A DNA stretch of 13,963 nt. Origin: Pelagophyceae sp. CCMP2097 (taxonomy: Eukaryota; Sar; Pelagophyceae). Location: the NCBI GenBank assembly GCA_026770575.1, contig MU657176.1, forward strand, positions 296,903 through 310,865, given 5' to 3'. Below are positions 1 to 9,676 of this stretch, one piece after another; position 1 is the first letter of the stretch; each line of letters starts with the position of its first letter. The notes beneath the pieces are model-generated. The model had not been told where the DNA came from, ran no database searches, and was given only the letters and a program-made list of their open reading frames with translations. The position numbers and the translations under genes were made by a program.

Positions 1-186
1 GGCCGTTCATACCGCGCGCGCGCGGCGGCCGCGAGGCCCGGGGCGCTGGTATCGATTCCCAGGATCGACCGGCCGAGTCATGAATCCGCCGTTGGGTCAT
101 GCTTCGAGACCCAACGGCCCTTCCAGGAACTCGAGAAGTTTCCCTTGGTAATGATTCCTCAACGTACCGTGGTTGATACACTCTAG
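1..186 (+). other. open frame entering from the window edge; possible 3' end of an upstream gene
   Basis: Frame 1 is open from base 1 to a TAG at 184-186 (61 codons). The last 45 or so codons have mixed composition unlike the Ala/Arg/Pro-only shadow frames common here, so it could be the terminal exon of an upstream plus-strand gene. The opposite strand over 97-210 is also open and reads equally like protein, so neither reading is secure. I recognise no family. The next gene starts about 75 bases downstream. Confidence 0.2.
88..118. repeat. perfect 10-bp inverted repeat (hairpin)
   Basis: GCCGTTGGGT at 88-97 is mirrored exactly by ACCCAACGGC at 109-118, with an 11-base loop. No T-run follows, so a bacterial-type terminator is not indicated. 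Its role is unknown; it may be a structured 3' UTR or a small repeat remnant. Confidence 0.6.
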
Positions 187-259
187 GTTCGACATCGAAA
201 TTTCTTGGTTCGTCAAGGCCCCGGGTCGTACGTCGCGCGGCGCGCGCGTGGCGGCGGAC

Positions 260-2096
260 ATGGCGGCGCCGCGGTTCAGCGACGGCCTGGCCGGGCGCTT
301 CGCGCGGGACGGCAGCTTTTTCGGCGTGGAGCGCAGGCGCGACGTCGTCGCGGCAAGGATGGCCTCCCGCCAGCTCACGGCCGCCGTTTCTGTGCGGATG
401 GAGTACGAGGCGCACCGCGACGCCGTCGTCCTCGCCCGGATCAACGCCGACATCGCCGCCGTGCAGCGCGAGGCCCAGCTCGACGCGCGGCAAGCGCAGG
501 CAGCCGCGGCCAAGCGCCTCGTGCGCGCCTCGGCCGCCGCGGCGACGGCTCTCGCCGCGCCTTGGCGCGGCACGCTCACGCGCGCGCTCGGCTTGATCCC
601 AAAGCTGCGCGAGGCGCGCGCGGTGACGCGGCTGCAGCGCTGGGTCGAAGGCCTCCGCGGCGTGTGGCTCGCGCGGCTGCTTTTTGCTTGCGCGGCCGAC
701 GCGCACCGGCGAAAGGCGGGCGCATTTCGGCGCATGGCCGCGCGCTGGCGCGCCGGGGGGATTCTACGGCAGGAGAGGCTCGCCGCCGCGCTCGCCGTGC
801 AGCAGTGCAGGCAATCGGAGCGCCTCATGAAAAGGCTCTTTGCTATCGACTGCCCGTACCATATCCGCTCAGCCGCGGGCCGCCAGTGCGCCGCCGCCCT
901 CGTCATCTCCGCGCAGGCGCGGCGCATCGCCGCTGTCCGCCGTGTGCGCGAAATCCGCGCCGCGCTTGCCGCGCGAGAGCTAAACCGCGCGGCGAAGTGC
1001 ATACAGCGCTGTTACGTCGAGTGGCTCGCGCGGCACAAGGCGCGCTGGCTCGAGCGCGTCGGCGTCGTCGGCCGGCGGCGCTACGCTGCCTTTGTGGACT
1101 CGTTCCGGGCGAAGACCCAGGTGCCCAAGAGGCATTGGACGATTATGCACGACACGTTCCGCGTCCAGACGCCGATTCAGACCACGCGCTCCCACGCCGC
1201 GGACCAGGCTCTGGAAACCGCCGCCGAGGCCGCCGCGCACGCCGTGAGTCGCAAACGAAGCGCGGGGCTCGTTTAACCCGCGCGCTTAGGCGGCGGCGGC
1301 GAGGGCCGCACAGCTGGCGGTCAAGCACGCGATAAACTTCGAGCGCAACTTCTGGGAGCGGCGCCGGCGCATGGACCGGATCGGCCGCGACGAGCGCGAG
1401 CGCGCCGGCCGCGACCGCGCCGCGCGCCGCGCCGCCGCCGAGCTCGCCGCCGTGCGCCGCGAGCAGCGCCGCAGCACGCTCGCCGCCGTCGCGCGCCACG
1501 CCAGGCTTTCGCTCACGACGAGCCTCGACGCCCTCGCCACGGACGCGCTCAACCCCGCGGCGGCGCCCGCCGCCGCGCCCGCGGCACAGACGCCCGGCGG
1601 CACGTGGCGGCGGGTCAGCGGCAAGGCGGCCGCGCGCGAGAAGCTGCGGCGGCTCCGCGAGGACGCGCGCCTCGCACTGTTGGACGACCGCCGCGCGGCT
1701 GCGGCGGCGTCCGACGAGGCCATCGACGCAGCTCACGAGCGGTCGCGCGACGAGTCCAAGGCCGCGCAGGCTCAACTGCTCGAGGAGCTCCGCGCCGACC
1801 AGGAGGAGCTATTGAAGCGCCACCAGGCGGAGCGCGACTTTGTGGACCAGGAGGTCGTCGCCGCCGGCCGCCGCACCGCCGCGAAGCGCGCGAGCATCCT
1901 CGCGCCGCCGCTCCGGCCGCCGCCGCCGGCGCCCACGGTCCCGCGGCGCCCGTTAGAGCCGCTCTCGTCCCTCGCCGCGCAAACGGCGCCACCGACGATG
2001 CCGTCCGATCGACGGACGACGAAACGACCACCGTCGGCGCCGAATGCGGACACGTGGCCGCAGGCCGGTCGCGCCGGCCACCTCGTTATGTTTTAA
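260..2096 (+). CDS. IQ-motif and coiled-coil protein, function unknown
   Basis: Two exons, 260-1243 and 1290-2096, joined in phase 0 across a 46-base intron with a canonical GTGAGT donor and TTAG acceptor, give 596 residues. An in-frame alternative acceptor at 1313 would remove eight residues (AAAARAAQ). The start is the first ATG of the frame; codons open upstream to 173 begin with TTG. The protein is Ala/Arg-rich and helical. IQ-like segments, which bind calmodulin or centrin in known families, lie near residue 125 (LQRWVEGLRGVW) and residue 248 (IQRCYVEWLARHK), with a weaker one around 215-230. The second exon is a highly charged coiled coil (RDERERAGRDRAARR, LEELRADQEELLKRHQAER) ending in a Pro-rich tail. 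No catalytic motif is visible. An axonemal or basal-body role is a guess from composition. It ends 57 bases from the convergent methyltransferase gene. Confidence 0.72.
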
Positions 2097-2153
2097 TGTC
2101 CTGTTGTGTACGACGCCCTTGATGCACAAACTCGCGGAAGTCAGTTTGTACGG

Positions 2154-2864
2154 TCATGACATCGTGTCGATAAGCGCGTCGAGGCCGACTGCGAGGCGGC
2201 CGAGGCGGTCCGACGGCGGCGCCGCCTCGCCGCGAAACGTCTTGGGCTGGCGGTCCTCGGGAACCTTTTCAAAGACCAAGTCGAAGAAGGCGTCCGCGTC
2301 GCCGCCGGCGTAAGCTTGGAGAAAGCGGCCGCGGCCCGCGCGCCCCGGGTCGACGACGATCAGAGCCGCCGGCGGGCAGCGGCCGCGGAGCAGGTTGCCG
2401 AGCGCCGTGGCCACTTCCGCCGAGTAGAGCAGGTCCGCCGCGACGACCACATGCGGCCGGAACGCGTCGAACGCCGCTGCGCCCTCGGCCGACGCGACGT
2501 CGAGCTGCGCCACTTTGAGAGAGCCCGCGCCGGCATCGGCCTCGTTTGCGGCGCGCTTCACGAGCGCGAGGGCCGATGGCGCGCAGTCCGTCGCGAGCAC
2601 GTCGGCGCCGAAGCGCAGCGCCGCCAGCGAGGCGAGACCGTTTCCACACCCGAGCTCGAGGACGCGCAGCCCAACGAGGCCGCCTTTTCGCCGCGCCGAA
2701 AGGCTCTCGAGCTCGGCGGCCGCGGCGAAGCCGGAGGGCCAGACCACGCGGCCCGTCGGGTCGTCGTTTCCGCCCCACTGCGTCTCCGCCAGGTCCGGGA
2801 CCTCGAAGAGCCGGATCGTGACGCCGCCGAGTTGGACGTCGACGGGTCGGCACTGCGAAGCCAT
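2154..2864 (-). CDS. family-16 (METTL21-like) SAM-dependent protein methyltransferase
   Basis: A single-exon, 236-residue seven-beta-strand methyltransferase. Order of motifs: a Trp in the GRVVWPSG stretch (residues 39-45) that precedes the SAM fold in this family, motif I VLELGCGNG (68-76) for SAM binding, motif II acidic residue in ATD (91-93), the post-II signature DLLYS (144-148, the DxxY-type motif of family 16), and DPGR (172-175). Family members methylate lysines, and occasionally other residues, of specific proteins such as chaperones, elongation factors or ETF-beta; the DPGR tetrad recalls the ETF-beta methyltransferase branch, but the substrate cannot be read from sequence. The start is the first ATG; the open frame extends upstream to 2948 only through non-ATG codons. 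It is convergent with the IQ gene and divergent from TTC29. No targeting leader is seen. Confidence 0.85.
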   Translation of the reverse strand: MASQCRPVDVQLGGVTIRLFEVPDLAETQWGGNDDPTGRVVWPSGFAAAAELESLSARRKGGLVGLRVLELGCGNGLASLAALRFGADVLATDCAPSALALVKRAANEADAGAGSLKVAQLDVASAEGAAAFDAFRPHVVVAADLLYSAEVATALGNLLRGRCPPAALIVVDPGRAGRGRFLQAYAGGDADAFFDLVFEKVPEDRQPKTFRGEAAPPSDRLGRLAVGLDALIDTMS

Positions 2865-3145
2865 GCCGTAGGGACGACGCTCAGTCCGCGTAGGTGACGC
2901 GAGCCACACACGGAAAGCCACGCGGCGGTTGAACCTCTTATAGAGCACGCGGCGGCGGGCGTCGACGGCACATCGGCACTCCGCACGGCAGCGTCGCTCG
3001 AGCGCGAAGTCCGAGCTCGAGGCTGATCAATGAAGCTTCGATCGATAGTCGTTTGGCGATCCGTTACAACGGCAGCGCTGGCCAGGACGGTGTGCCGGGT
3101 CGGTCTGAAGCGCGGGCGCCTACTTCGGGGGTCGCGGCGGTCGGC
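2865..3145. promoter_or_regulatory. divergent intergenic spacer between the methyltransferase and TTC29 genes
   Basis: These 281 bases separate two divergently transcribed start codons, so both promoters should lie here. The part around 3020-3065 is less GC-rich than its surroundings and contains overlapping TCGATCGAT-type palindromes. No TATA box or recognisable activator site is seen. Assignment as a promoter rests on gene orientation only. Confidence 0.4.
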
Positions 3146-4623
3146 ATGTCGACGATGACGTCGACGCTGCAGCCCGTCGGGGTCCAGGCCTGCTCGTTTT
3201 TGCCGACCAAGCCGACGAAGATGCGCCGGGCGCGCGAGACGCGGACGGCCGCGGGCGCCAAGCCCGGTGCGTGCCTTCCTCGGAGAGCGGACCCTTCGTC
3301 TGCCTTCGCGGCCGTCGTCGCGCGTGCGAAATACTACCCACGGACGGCCCAAAAGACGAAGATGCGACGCGGGCTCGGGCGATTCACGAGGCGATACCGC
3401 GCCGGCGTCCTACCCCACGCGCGCTCCCCGTAGGCGCGTCTACGTCGGCGACGCCGCCGGACCGGCGGCAGCTCTGCGAGGCGATGCTGCAGGACGGTTT
3501 CGTGCAGTCGTTTGTCGACTTTTTCTACCTGACGCACCGGCCGGACCCACTCCTCATGGAGCAGCGCCTGGGCACGGAGAGCGAGGGCGCGGCGGGCGCC
3601 GTCCGCGACATTGCGGTGCCCGCCGGCGAGATGGCGTTTATCCGCGACAATCTTGCGAAAGCCGAGGCGGCGCGGCGCAAGGGCGAGACGGCTTTAGTGT
3701 ATGGGTCCTTCTCGCACCTGGCGCGGTACTTCCAGAAGCAGCCCGGCGACGCGAAGACGGGCATTTACTTTTACGAAAAGTGCCACGAGATTGCCCGGCT
3801 CACCGGCGACCACCGCGGCGAAATGGCGGCGAACCACGACCTCGGCCTCGCGCACGCGCACGTCGGCGACGTCGCCGGCGCCACGCGGTACCACGAACGC
3901 CACCTCGACATGGCCCGCGCTTTGGACGACGCGGCAGAGGTCGCGGGCGCCTCGCGCGAGCTCGTGGCCGTCTACCGCGCCGCCGCCGACGCGCACGAGG
4001 CGCGCGGCGACGCCGCCGCCGCGGCCGAGGCGCACGCGCGCTGCCTCGACGCCGCGCGGCGCGCCGGCGACGCGCCTGCCGAGGCGCGCGCCGCGCTGGC
4101 CCTCGGGCGTGCGTTGGTGCTGCGCGGCGTCGACTTTGCCGCCGACGCCTGCGAGGCCCTCGACGGCGCGGCGCTGCTCTGTCGCGCGCTGGGCGACGCC
4201 GAGGGCGAGGGCCGCGCGTGTGCCGCGCTCGCAGCGGCGTGGCGCGCGCGCGGCGACGCCGGCCGCGCCGAGGCATACCTCGACGACTGCCTCGAGCACG
4301 CGCGCGCGGCGCGCGACGTCGGCGCCCAGGCCGCCGCCTGCCGCACCCTGGGCGCGCTGCACGCTGCCAAGCGCGACTTTGCGACGGCTGAGGCCTTTCT
4401 GCGGCGCGACTTTGACCTGACGCGGCAGCTCTTCAACGACGGTCAGGCCGACGCCGCAGCCGTCGACCGCGCCAGAGTGGACCTCGGCATCGCCATCGCA
4501 AACGCGCAGTTGGGCACGTACCTCCGCGCCCTGAACACGGACTTCCCCGCGCTCTTAGCCTGGAAGAACTCGCGCGAGCCGCTGCCGACGGACGACACGC
4601 AAGACGACGAAGACAGCCGCTAG
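3146..4623 (+). CDS. TTC29: TTC29 orthologue, axonemal tetratricopeptide-repeat protein
   Basis: Exons 3146-3266 and 3434-4623 join in phase 1 across a 167-base intron (GTGCGT donor, CCGTAG acceptor), giving 436 residues, near the roughly 475 of animal TTC29. The second exon alone has no ATG until 3484, inside the conserved block; splicing restores an ATG-started N-terminus, which is why I chose it. TTC29 landmarks: LCEAMLQDGF at 54-63 followed by SFVDFF, the AEAARRKGETALVY-SFSHLARYF segment, IYFYEKCHEIARLTGD, then about five degenerate, Ala-rich TPR units with A/G/Y spacing, and the C-terminal LLAWKNSR block (414-421). In animals the protein is needed for sperm flagellar assembly and motility, so a flagellar role is inferred here. 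An acidic tail (DDTQDDEDSR) ends the protein. The transposon begins about 240 bases downstream. Confidence 0.87.
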
Positions 4624-4864
4624 CTGCGCAGGTCCGACCCGACGGAGACCAGGGCCCGTCTTAAGCACATGCCTTCCGAAGACGCATCGCTGAGCTCGTC
4701 CAGCACCGTCCAGGCGGCTCTCGTTTGGAAGCCTCGCGGCGCTGTTCGGGCCGGGTCCAAATGCCGACGATGCCGGCCGACGGCCAGCCGTGCGACAGGG
4801 GCGCGCTTCAATCCTATTTCGATCGATCCGCCTTGATCCGAAGTCCCGAGCCTGGCCGAGGATC
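4624..4864. other. intergenic region 3' of TTC29
   Basis: No convincing gene is seen. Short frames on both strands begin only with TTG and have no recognisable features. The last ten bases (4855-4864, GCCGAGGATC) are the left copy of the transposon's target-site duplication. Confidence 0.5.
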
Positions 4865-4999
4865 TAGGCTGTTCATTACTTGGTTACTCGCAACTCGGGA
4901 TGGAAGTAATCCGCGGTAATTGCGTTACTGTCCGAGTCACAATACGGCGCGCTGTGTTCGTATTACTCCGCAAGTGCGCCGCAAGTGGCTGAAAAAATT

Positions 5000-5200
5000 A
5001 TGTGGGCGAAAAAAATTAAAGGCGACCCGCTGACTCCCACCTTCATCGCCTACGCGTTCAGGGTAAACGTCGACGACGGCGCAGCCGAGGACACTGCCGG
5101 CTACCCCTACCACATCAACGAGGGCCTGCACGATATGATCGCCGACATTCGCGCCGACCACCCCAAAAAACTCCAATTGCTTGGCCGAGTGGACTCCTAG
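5000..5200 (+). CDS. 66-residue open frame inside the transposon, function unknown
   Basis: ATG at 5000 to TAG at 5198-5200 within the element. After a lysine-rich start (MWAKKIKGD) it has a mixed, protein-like composition with PTFIAYAFRVNVDDG and GYPYHINEGLHDMIAD, unlike the Ala/Arg-only shadow frames nearby. No transposase motif or known domain is recognisable. It may be a host gene fragment captured by the element (Pack-MULE style), a remnant of an internal coding region, or chance. The opposite strand is open too (4937-5176). Confidence 0.25.
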   Translation: MWAKKIKGDPLTPTFIAYAFRVNVDDGAAEDTAGYPYHINEGLHDMIADIRADHPKKLQLLGRVDS

Positions 5201-5220
5201 GCTCCCAGTCGCCTAGGGAG
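5193..5220. repeat. imperfect inverted repeat inside the transposon
   Basis: CTCCTAGGC and GCCTAGGGAG face each other across an 8-base loop, with one bulged base. The CTAGGCT core resembles the element's own termini, so this could be an internal copy of a terminal sequence. Confidence 0.4.
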
Positions 5221-5485
5221 CGCGCAGAGAGCCCTCTTACGCCGCCCTAAGGAGATTTTTTTTTGCAGTAACGCGTTTTTAGCGATATTACTCTGATTAC
5301 TTCGAATCCCGGTAATCTGCGGTAATTTCGTTACTTTTCGGGTATTCCCCAGGTAAATGACAGCCTAGCCGAGGATCACCAATTGGAGGATCACTGACCT
5401 TGCACTTTCAAAATCCCCCCCCAAACTCCGCGGATCCGGACGTTTGCGGCGCCAAGGGTGCGTCGCGGCGCGGGGGTGGCCGGCG

Positions 5486-6579
5486 ATGCACCTCGTCGCC
5501 GTGGTCGTCTCCTTGCTTGTGCCGCTTTCGAGGCGCGCGGCGCTGCATACCGCGAAGCAGAAGACCCGGACGGCCTTGCACGCCGCGCGCCAGGCCGCGC
5601 ACCCGCTCCTCGACGGCGCCGAGGCTCTACGGGTGCGGCGGGACGGCGCCGCTTTCTTCGCACAGGTGATGCCGCGCGTCTGGGCCAGCGATTGGCTGGC
5701 TGAAAGCGCTTCGAACCCAAAGGCGCAGCTGCGCGCGGGCGACGCGCTTCTAAGGCGCATGAACGCGGGCACGCAGCGGCTCGAGGACTTTGACGACGGC
5801 GACGCTTTACGCGGCTACTTCCGCCGCATCTTCAGCGACCGAGCTTTTCAGATCCTCGAGCTCTGCGCAGTCGCCCACCGCTCCTCGCGCATCACGGAAG
5901 CGCTCGACGCAACAGCTGCAAAGCGGAGGCCCCGCGTCGCGACGCTCGGCGGCGGGCCGGCGAGTTGCCTCGCCGGCTACGTCGGATTCGAGCGCATCGT
6001 ACTCCACCGCGCGTGCGACGCTGACGCCGCCAACGTCGAGCCGACAGACGATCGCGACGCCGAGGCGCGCCTCTTCGTCCTCGACTACTCTGCGGCGTGG
6101 GTCGGTGCCGTGCGCAGCGTCGAGGCGGCGCTCGGCGAGCGTGTCGCTTTCGAGACGTTCGACCTCTCCCAGCCTCTCGGCGCCGATTGCAACGCGGCGC
6201 TGGCTAAACTCGCCCCAACGCTCGACGTCGTGCTCTACTCGCGGACGCTCAGCGAGGTACAGAAACCTTGTCTCAGGGACCTTGTCACACGGGACCTCGT
6301 CACAGGGACCTAGTCACGTAGCCCTTGTCATGGGGACCATAGGTCGACGCCGACCGCGCTGCCGCGCTGCCGGCCTGGGCGCAACTCTTCCTCGACGTCT
6401 GGGCGGCGCTGCCTCCCGGAGCAGTCGTCGTCGTCAAGGACGAGGCGTGGCTCGAGAAGCGAGTCGTTCAAGTCCTCGAGGAGGCCGGCGGGTTCGAAGA
6501 CGGCTCCGAGTGGTGGACCCCGCCTGGAGGCGTGCACGGTCTCTTCCTCCGTAAATCGTACTGCGACGCCCCGTCGTGA
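5486..6579 (+). CDS. secretory-leader SAM-methyltransferase-like protein
   Basis: Exons 5486-6256 and 6343-6579 join in phase 0 (TLSE to VDAD) across an 86-base intron (GTACAG donor, ATAG acceptor), giving 335 residues. Without splicing the frame runs into repeat sequence and stops at 6313. The first ATG opens a hydrophobic leader (MHLVAVVVSLLVPLS) followed by a basic stretch, so a signal peptide or first part of a plastid leader is likely. A Rossmann methyltransferase core is suggested by motif I ATLGGGPAS (152-160), an acidic residue at the end of strand 2 in VLDYSAAW (D200), LDVVLYSRTLSE (246-257) and the strand LPPGAVVVVKDEAW in exon 2. The exact family and substrate are not recognised; LGGGP rather than GxGxG makes a divergent class I enzyme. 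It converges on the dihydrolipoyl dehydrogenase gene with 70 bases between stops. Confidence 0.72.
6264..6338 (+). repeat. degenerate minisatellite filling an intron
   Basis: Units of about 14-15 bases with consensus GGGACCTNGTCACA occur head to tail: clear copies start at 6276, 6291 and 6305, with degenerate copies before (AACCTTGTCTCA) and after (GCCCTTGTCATG, GGGACC). The array occupies almost the whole 86-base intron of the methyltransferase-like gene. Confidence 0.75.
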
Positions 6580-6649
6580 CGTCAAGGAACCGCTCATTTA
6601 CGGCGGCGCGACGCCGGGGTCCCGTCGGCCGTTTTCGGGCGTGGCCTAT

Positions 6650-8749
<2,100 letters not shown>

Positions 8750-9556
8750 ATGGCGCCGCACATCGCCCCGACCCACGCGGTCGATTCGCTGGGCGACGTG
8801 CTGCTCACGGCGCTGGCCATGGTCGAATCGCTGCCGCCGTGGCAGCGCGCCGCCTTAATCTCGCGGCCGGGCGTCGTCGCGGCGCTGCTGCGGCTGCTGG
8901 TCCGCGCGCTGCTGCCGCACCTGCTCACCGCCGCGCTGCTGCTCTGTCTTTTCCTGCTGCGCCACGCCTCGCGGACGCCCGAGGCGTCGCGACGCCCCGC
9001 AGCCGAGGCCGCCGCGACGCCGCCCGAGGCCGACGTTGCCGACGTATCACGCATGCGCGAAGCGGACGCCGCCGTGGTGGACGCTGATGAAAGAGCAGCG
9101 TCGCCGGTGAACGCCGCGGTGACGCGCCACGACTGTGGCGTGGCGGCGGCGCAGCGCAAGGCGTGCGTGCCCCTCGCGCAGTGGACCAACGCCGTCGAGG
9201 TGCGCGGCGGGCGGCTCTACGTGTCGGCGCAGTTCGGCGCCGACGACGACGGCGTGCTGGCTGCGCGGCCGCAGGCGCAGTGCGAGGTGCGTTCACGGCC
9301 CTCGCGCGGCGGCGGACGCGGCCCGCAGGCCGCCTTCCGCAACGTCGAGCGAGCGCTGGTCGCCGGCGGACGCACTTTCGACGACGTCGCGCACCTCACC
9401 GTGATGATGGTCCACGGCCGCTGCAGCCTGGCAGAGTACCGGCACGTCGAGGCGCGCTACCTGCGCAGGGACGCGCTCCCCGCTTTGACGTTTGCGTACG
9501 TGCCGGCGCTCGCGTCCGCCAACATCCTCGTGCAAATCGCAGCAGTCGCCGTCTGA
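8750..9556 (+). CDS. membrane-anchored Rid/YjgF/UK114-like protein with altered active site
   Basis: Exons 8750-9286 and 9329-9556 give 254 residues. The 42-base intron (GTGCGT donor, CGCAG acceptor) is in frame and stop-free; removing it joins QCE to AAFRNVERAL, matching the usual Rid helix. Residues about 41-71 are hydrophobic (LLRLLVRALLPHLLTAALLLCLFLL), probably one membrane segment or a signal anchor, followed by a low-complexity linker. The Rid domain starts near 141: QWTNAVEVRGGRLYVSAQFG, then FDDVAHLTVMMV and the C-terminal strand ILVQIAAVAV. RidA enzymes hydrolyse reactive enamines/imines from PLP enzymes using a conserved Arg in a PARS-like segment and a Glu in IEIEAIA. Here these read PALT and VQIAAVA, so both residues appear replaced and deaminase activity is doubtful. 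Start: first ATG. Confidence 0.78.
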   Translation: MAPHIAPTHAVDSLGDVLLTALAMVESLPPWQRAALISRPGVVAALLRLLVRALLPHLLTAALLLCLFLLRHASRTPEASRRPAAEAAATPPEADVADVSRMREADAAVVDADERAASPVNAAVTRHDCGVAAAQRKACVPLAQWTNAVEVRGGRLYVSAQFGADDDGVLAARPQAQCEVRSRPSRGGGRGPQAAFRNVERALVAGGRTFDDVAHLTVMMVHGRCSLAEYRHVEARYLRRDALPALTFAYVPALASANILVQIAAVAV

Positions 9557-9676
9557 GGCTCTTCAAGTCGACGCCGTCCATCGCCGCGGTCCAATCCAAA
9601 GATGATTACGTCGCCGGACCCCGACGCCCGGTTGCGGCGCCGGCGCGCGTCGCGTCGGGGCCGCTTTGGGGTTTGC

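Larger units (their letters stand above)
4865..5367. mobile_element. non-autonomous DNA transposon (MITE, Mutator-like by target duplication)
   Basis: The 503-bp element begins TAGGCTG and ends CAGCCTA, and is flanked on both sides by the same 10-bp sequence GCCGAGGATC (4855-4864 and 5368-5377), which fits a target-site duplication. The inverted similarity continues inward: the left arm TCATTACTTGG and the right arm's complement TCATTTACCTGG align with small indels, then both arms carry GTAAT-rich sequence leading to GCGTTACTG. Subterminal direct copies at 4906-4929 and 5312-5335 match at 22 of 24 positions. AT-rich arms contrast with the GC-rich host. A 9-11-bp duplication is typical of Mutator-like elements; hAT elements usually make 8 bp. 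No transposase is encoded, so movement would need one in trans. Confidence 0.8.

Noticed and set aside
88..118. Rho-independent terminator
   Set aside because: The hairpin is perfect but has no U-tract, and the intron-bearing genes show the window is eukaryotic.
97..1002. 301-codon frame antisense to the IQ gene
   Set aside because: Starts and composition (Ala/Arg/Ser only) are those of a GC-rich shadow frame; only the 97-210 end looks protein-like, and that is noted under the window-edge feature.
1290..1313. Alternative acceptor CACAG at 1313 for the IQ-gene intron
   Set aside because: In frame and possible, but the nearer TTAG at 1289 after a GTGAGT donor was preferred; sequence alone cannot decide.
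205..1335. 376-codon plus-strand frame overlapping the IQ gene
   Set aside because: Arg/Gly/Pro-only translation typical of an off-frame shadow in high-GC coding DNA.
2558..3352. Long minus-strand frame across the divergent spacer
   Set aside because: Overlaps the methyltransferase in a wrong frame, with low-complexity sequence and no motif.
4620..4811. 63-codon minus-strand frame 3' of TTC29
   Set aside because: Starts with TTG, has no homology I recognise, and ends inside the TTC29 stop region.
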